A stretch of DNA of 64,000 nucleotides from Sesamum alatum (taxonomy: Eukaryota; Streptophyta; Magnoliopsida; Lamiales; Pedaliaceae), in the NCBI GenBank assembly GCA_034509735.1, contig JACGWO010000012.1, positions 22,101,188 through 22,165,187 on the forward strand. Reading direction: 5' to 3'. Below, piece after piece: positions 60,380-64,000 of this stretch (position 1 is its first letter; each line of letters starts with the position of its first letter). The notes beneath the pieces are model-generated. The model ran no database searches, was not told where the DNA came from, and saw nothing but the letters and a program-made list of their open reading frames with translations. Both the position numbers and the translations under genes were made by a program.

Positions 60380-62868
60380 CGATTGATTATTTGAAGTTGG
60401 GATGGCTACAATTGATGTCGGTGAAGCGGGAACACGAATATCTTGAGATGTAGATCTAACTTGCTTCTTAGCTTTTCCTTTTCAGAAACACATTCTTTAA
60501 ATTAGAATTATATACATAAAAAGTATAAATTGTAAAACAAAAAAAAATAAAAATTAATTTAATACCTAATAGCTCTAACTATGTAAACAATTCTAATTAG
60601 TTGGTAACACATATACAACAAAATAATGTGAAGGTGAATATAAATTGGTTCAGAAGATAGTTAATACCTGTATTTGTCGTCTTCGGCTTTCTCTTTTCAA
60701 AATGATTCTTGATTCTAGCATTTTTAGTTCCTTTTGGTTTTGCTCGAAGAGGATCCAATATCGGTCTAACCTCAGGTACCTCGACAAAGTCATCTCTAAC
60801 CTGCTTACCCTTCATTGCTAAAGTTGAATCTGAATTTTTCTTCTTAAGAAACTCATTTAGAAGTTTGCTTCCATCTGCAAAAGCTGTCAAGATAATATTT
60901 CTTGCTTCCTTACAATTTTCACTTCTCGTCACAAGATCATAAGCTAATCTCATTGCCCTATTAGTGTACATGACTCTTGCCTCCTTGTCATCCATTCTTG
61001 TAAGCTCACCTTCATCCAACATATAAACATGCTTTCTCACATTTTTAGTCCATCGAGTGTGAATATAATGTTGAGGAATTTCATGAACATTTTTTCGATG
61101 AAGAGCTACTAAAGCATGTGAACAAAGCATTCCCATCCAAGTATATTTCTTGCAACTGCACTCAACTTTCAAAATATTTATATCAAGAAATACAGTGTAT
61201 ACCCGTTTGGTCTTGCTCTCGGGATTGGTTAACTCGAATTCATACACCGTATCTCCGAATGGAATTTGTTTACATGACAGAGCACCAATTCCAGTTAGAT
61301 AATCTTTCTCGAACTCCTTGTACATAGTGTTTGTGTAAATTTTTACTGCATGCTTCAGGATCTTACTATCTTGGACAGCAATTGTTGGACTACTTTGGCT
61401 AGAAAAAAAGTCGGCATCGGCTTCATTTCTACGCCATTTTTCAAGTAAATCCTTTTCATATTTAAGGACAAACTCATATAAAGATATGGTTTTGGTGGAG
61501 ATCTCATTCAATGCATGATTTGTACTCTCGCTTCTAGATGTTGATCTAACTCCACCATGAAAGAAATCAGAATTGAAAGCAAGGGACCATTTACCTCTAA
61601 TCTTATATAGATTGTTCAACCAACGATGATCTTGAGCATTAAAATTATTAACCATTTCCTCCCATGTCTTCTCAAACTCTTCCTTTGTCTCGCAATGATA
61701 TAAGCATCTATTGAAAAAACTATGAAACTCTCGGCTAGAGTTAAAACTATTCAAGTGCGATGGAGCATTTTTTGATATATGCCACAAGCAAAGACAGTGA
61801 CGAGCATTAGGAAACACTCCTGCAATTGCGTTAGCCATGGCTTGATCTTGGTCAGTAAATATTGACGAAGGAGCTTTACTTCCCATTGATTCCAAAAACG
61901 TGTTAAAGAGCCAATAGAATGATTCCGTAGTTTCATCTGATAAAAAAAGCACATCCAAACATTATGTTTTGCCAGTGATGATTAACACCAACAAAAGGAG
62001 CACAAACCAAATCATATCTATTTGTCCTGTAAGTTGTATCGAAAATCACCAAATCCCCAAAGCAATCATAATCAATTCTTGATTGATTATCTCTCCAGAA
62101 TACATTGGCTATCCGACCTTCTTGATTGAATTGAATGTCAAAGTAAAAGCCCGGCTCCGTGTTTGCTTTACCTTTGAAATGCCTAACCAAGTTTTGAGCA
62201 TCACCAGGTTCAATCAATGTAGTTTTCAACATGTTTATGAAATTATAGCAATCCTTTTTTGAGAAGCCCACATGTTGAACACCATTACATTCTTCGGACA
62301 TGTAGTTAAAGCAATCAATTGGACGCAATCCGGCCTTTTTCATTGACTCAATAGTAGCTCCTTTTTCAGTAGATATAGATCTTGCAGACCTTAAAAGATG
62401 CTTACCATTCGATGGAGCAAATTCGTGGTTGTGTTCTTTTACAAATTTTGCAACTCTCCACAGGCCATCCTTATCAATATTAAACGCTATCATTGCTTTG
62501 CATTCAGTTCTGGTAGTATTTCTTTTTCTAGTCCCTTTGGAACGTGGTCTTTCATCCTTGACTCCTTCTTTCGAACATAAATAAGATTTCCACCTAAGCA
62601 TATTGGTCCCACTGACATAATATTGCTTTCCTTTGCGAACACTGAAGCCAACCAAATTAGCATAGTCTTGATACAATTCATACACCTCATTCTCGGTCTG
62701 CGCAACTTGTACTAATAGTCTTCTTTCAACTTCTGCGATATAAGCATTCATTGTTGACTTATTCCCATGAGATTCTTCAATGGAATGAAGGTGGTCGTCA
62801 TCTTCCTGGTCACTATCTAAACGTACTATCTCCTCAATCCCTCCATTTTCATGACTAGAATTCCACAT
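60380..62868 (-). pseudogene. FAR1-related sequence (FRS) gene with one frameshift
   Basis: FRS proteins are transcription factors derived from Mutator-like transposases. The start is the ATG at 62868 (MWNSSHENGG), next to a poly(T)-GTTAGCAG acceptor that suggests a leader intron. Exon 1 is 60668-62868 and a probable second exon is 60380-60477 (GKAKKQVRSTSQDIRV). In order: an acidic N-terminus; the FAR1 zinc-binding domain (FSVRKGKQYY; Cys and HNH in KFVKEHNHEF); the MULE transposase domain (FDTTYRTNRYDLV, TDQDQAMANAI, FPNARHCLCLWH); and a SWIM zinc finger (VECSCKKYTWMGMLCSHAL). A run of seven T on the minus strand (61942-61948) breaks the frame inside the transposase domain; both sides are otherwise open. 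It is either a very young pseudogene or a base-calling error. No terminal inverted repeats were found, so a host FRS gene is favoured over an active transposon. Confidence 0.82.
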
Positions 62869-62889
62869 GTCTGCTAACAAAAAAAAAAA

Positions 62890-63934
62890 AAAAAAAGAAA
62901 AGCCTTAGTATATAGATTAATGCTAGTATAATAATACACAATAAATTAATTCTTTATGACTTCCGAACAAATCAAAGTAAACCACTTACAGAACACTAAA
63001 ATCACACGGATTACTATACTGAATTATGCCATACTTTTTATTATACTAAAGAACATATCATAATTTATATAGAAGTATACTACTTGCAGAACACTAAAAT
63101 CACCCGCACCGTGGCGTGTTACATCATCTAACTTAAATTTAGATATGTCTGTTTATTATATTAAAGTTGAATAAGGTGATAATTAAACAAGTCTTTCACT
63201 ACAAAAAAAATAAAATAAAATAATAATATGGAAGTTCCGACAGGTAGGAGAAAGTCAGAATAAGGCACATCACAAATAATTAATAACAGTTCCGACGCTC
63301 CATCACAAACTTAAAAGTTGTTTTGGTTCCAACTCTTTTCAGACTATTTTTGTTTGTATTTTTATTTTTAATTTTTAATTTTGAAACAATAATTAACGTA
63401 AAAATATGTTTGTTTTATATAATTTTATTAAAAATATATTAATTTAACACGATAATTTAATATAAAATACAATTTTATTAACTAATCTAAACTTATTAAC
63501 ATTTTAAATAAATACCTATATAAAATTAAAAATATATATTTACTTAAAATTAAAAATTAAGAATAAAAACACAACATGCATTTATTGCACAAGTTTGATT
63601 GGTCCAGTGACAACTCCTAGTGTAATTAATGTTTCTAGGATAAGAATATAATTAATGTTTCTAGGATAAGATAGTTGTCTCATTTATGCACCAGTACTTT
63701 GTATTGACTAAGCCCACTCTTGAAGCTTGGTGTTAAAAAAAATTGATTATTTTTTCCATTATTAATTATTGTATCATAAAAATGATAGCAAAATAATACT
63801 GTTTATCACGTAAAAAAGGCCAATTTTTACCAATTTAATGTTATTTCATTATTTTATAAAGACCCATTTAAAATTTCTATTACTATATTCAAATGATAAT
63901 ATTTTCTTTTTATCATTCTTTAAGACCATCTTAA
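62890..63934. other. AT-rich intergenic with a CACTA-like end and a short tandem repeat
   Basis: CACTACAAAAAAAATAAAAT begins at 63197 after TTT, like the left end of the CACTA element at 8694, but no partner end is seen. TAATTAATGTTTCTAGGATA is tandemly repeated at 63623 and 63649 (period 26). No gene is recognised. Confidence 0.45.
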
Positions 63935-64000
63935 GGGTAAATTATATTGACATCCCCCAAGATTAGGTTCAATTAAACAAACACCCCTTGTCTTTTGCAA
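63935..64000. mobile_element. Left arm of a foldback element cut by the window end
   Basis: Starts GGGTAAATTATATTGACATC, followed by CAAACACCCCTTGTC, matching the left arm at 24496. The rest lies beyond the window. Confidence 0.55.

Noticed and set aside
62866..62880. Upstream TTG as the FRS start codon
   Set aside because: The in-frame extension uses TTG and overlaps a poly(T)-GTTAGCAG splice acceptor; the first ATG at 62868 is the credible start.

Overview
This window is nuclear DNA from a flowering plant, most likely a eudicot. The genes are spliced with GT-AG introns, the background is very AT-rich, and the families are plant-specific (phytocyanin, MRS2 magnesium transporter, chloroplast J protein, BAHD acyltransferase, FAR1-related). 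I cannot fix the species; an asterid origin is a guess. Most of the window is transposon-derived. I found no operons, CRISPR arrays or rRNA genes, and no intact tRNA gene.

I can support four intact genes. A phytocyanin-like (early-nodulin/lamin-like) secreted protein lies on the minus strand at 7171-7795 (2 exons, 173 aa). A conserved 89-aa single-pass membrane protein of unknown function lies on the plus strand at 21563-24180 (2 exons). An MRS2-1-type magnesium transporter lies on the minus strand at 25102-29641 (5 coding exons, 445 aa). A small chloroplast DnaJ protein of the J8 type lies on the minus strand at 40726-44039 (3 exons, 152 aa). Damaged genes follow to the right: an HCT-like BAHD acyltransferase pseudogene (55530-57481), a fragment of a conserved gene I could not name (58776-59267), and a nearly complete FAR1-related gene with one frameshift in a homopolymer (60380-62868). 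These genes do not form an obvious pathway; they are neighbours in a repeat-rich region.

Repeats by region: 1-7100 holds foldback (inverted-repeat) elements. 7971-15600 is a degenerate three-unit tandem array. Its first unit carries a 4.5-kb CACTA element (8694-13170, TTT target duplication) that encodes only an internally deleted transposase; its third unit carries an 0.8-kb foldback element. 32467-36158 is a minus-strand non-coding LTR element with three LTRs and two internal regions, bounded by a 5-bp duplication AAATT. 36634-40330 holds two nested foldback insertions. 46440-50226 holds two small CACTA derivatives. 50775-55200 is a decayed Ty1/copia element missing its 3' LTR.

The most coherent pattern is a set of Mutator-like foldback elements. 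They begin GGGT(T/G/A)AAT or GGC(A)AA and are flanked by 9-bp target duplications that can be read directly at many sites. They sit in introns, inside each other and inside other transposons. I see no convincing new molecular system; the best leads are the three-LTR element, the nested 9-bp-duplication foldback family, the deletion-derivative CACTA element and the 89-aa membrane protein.
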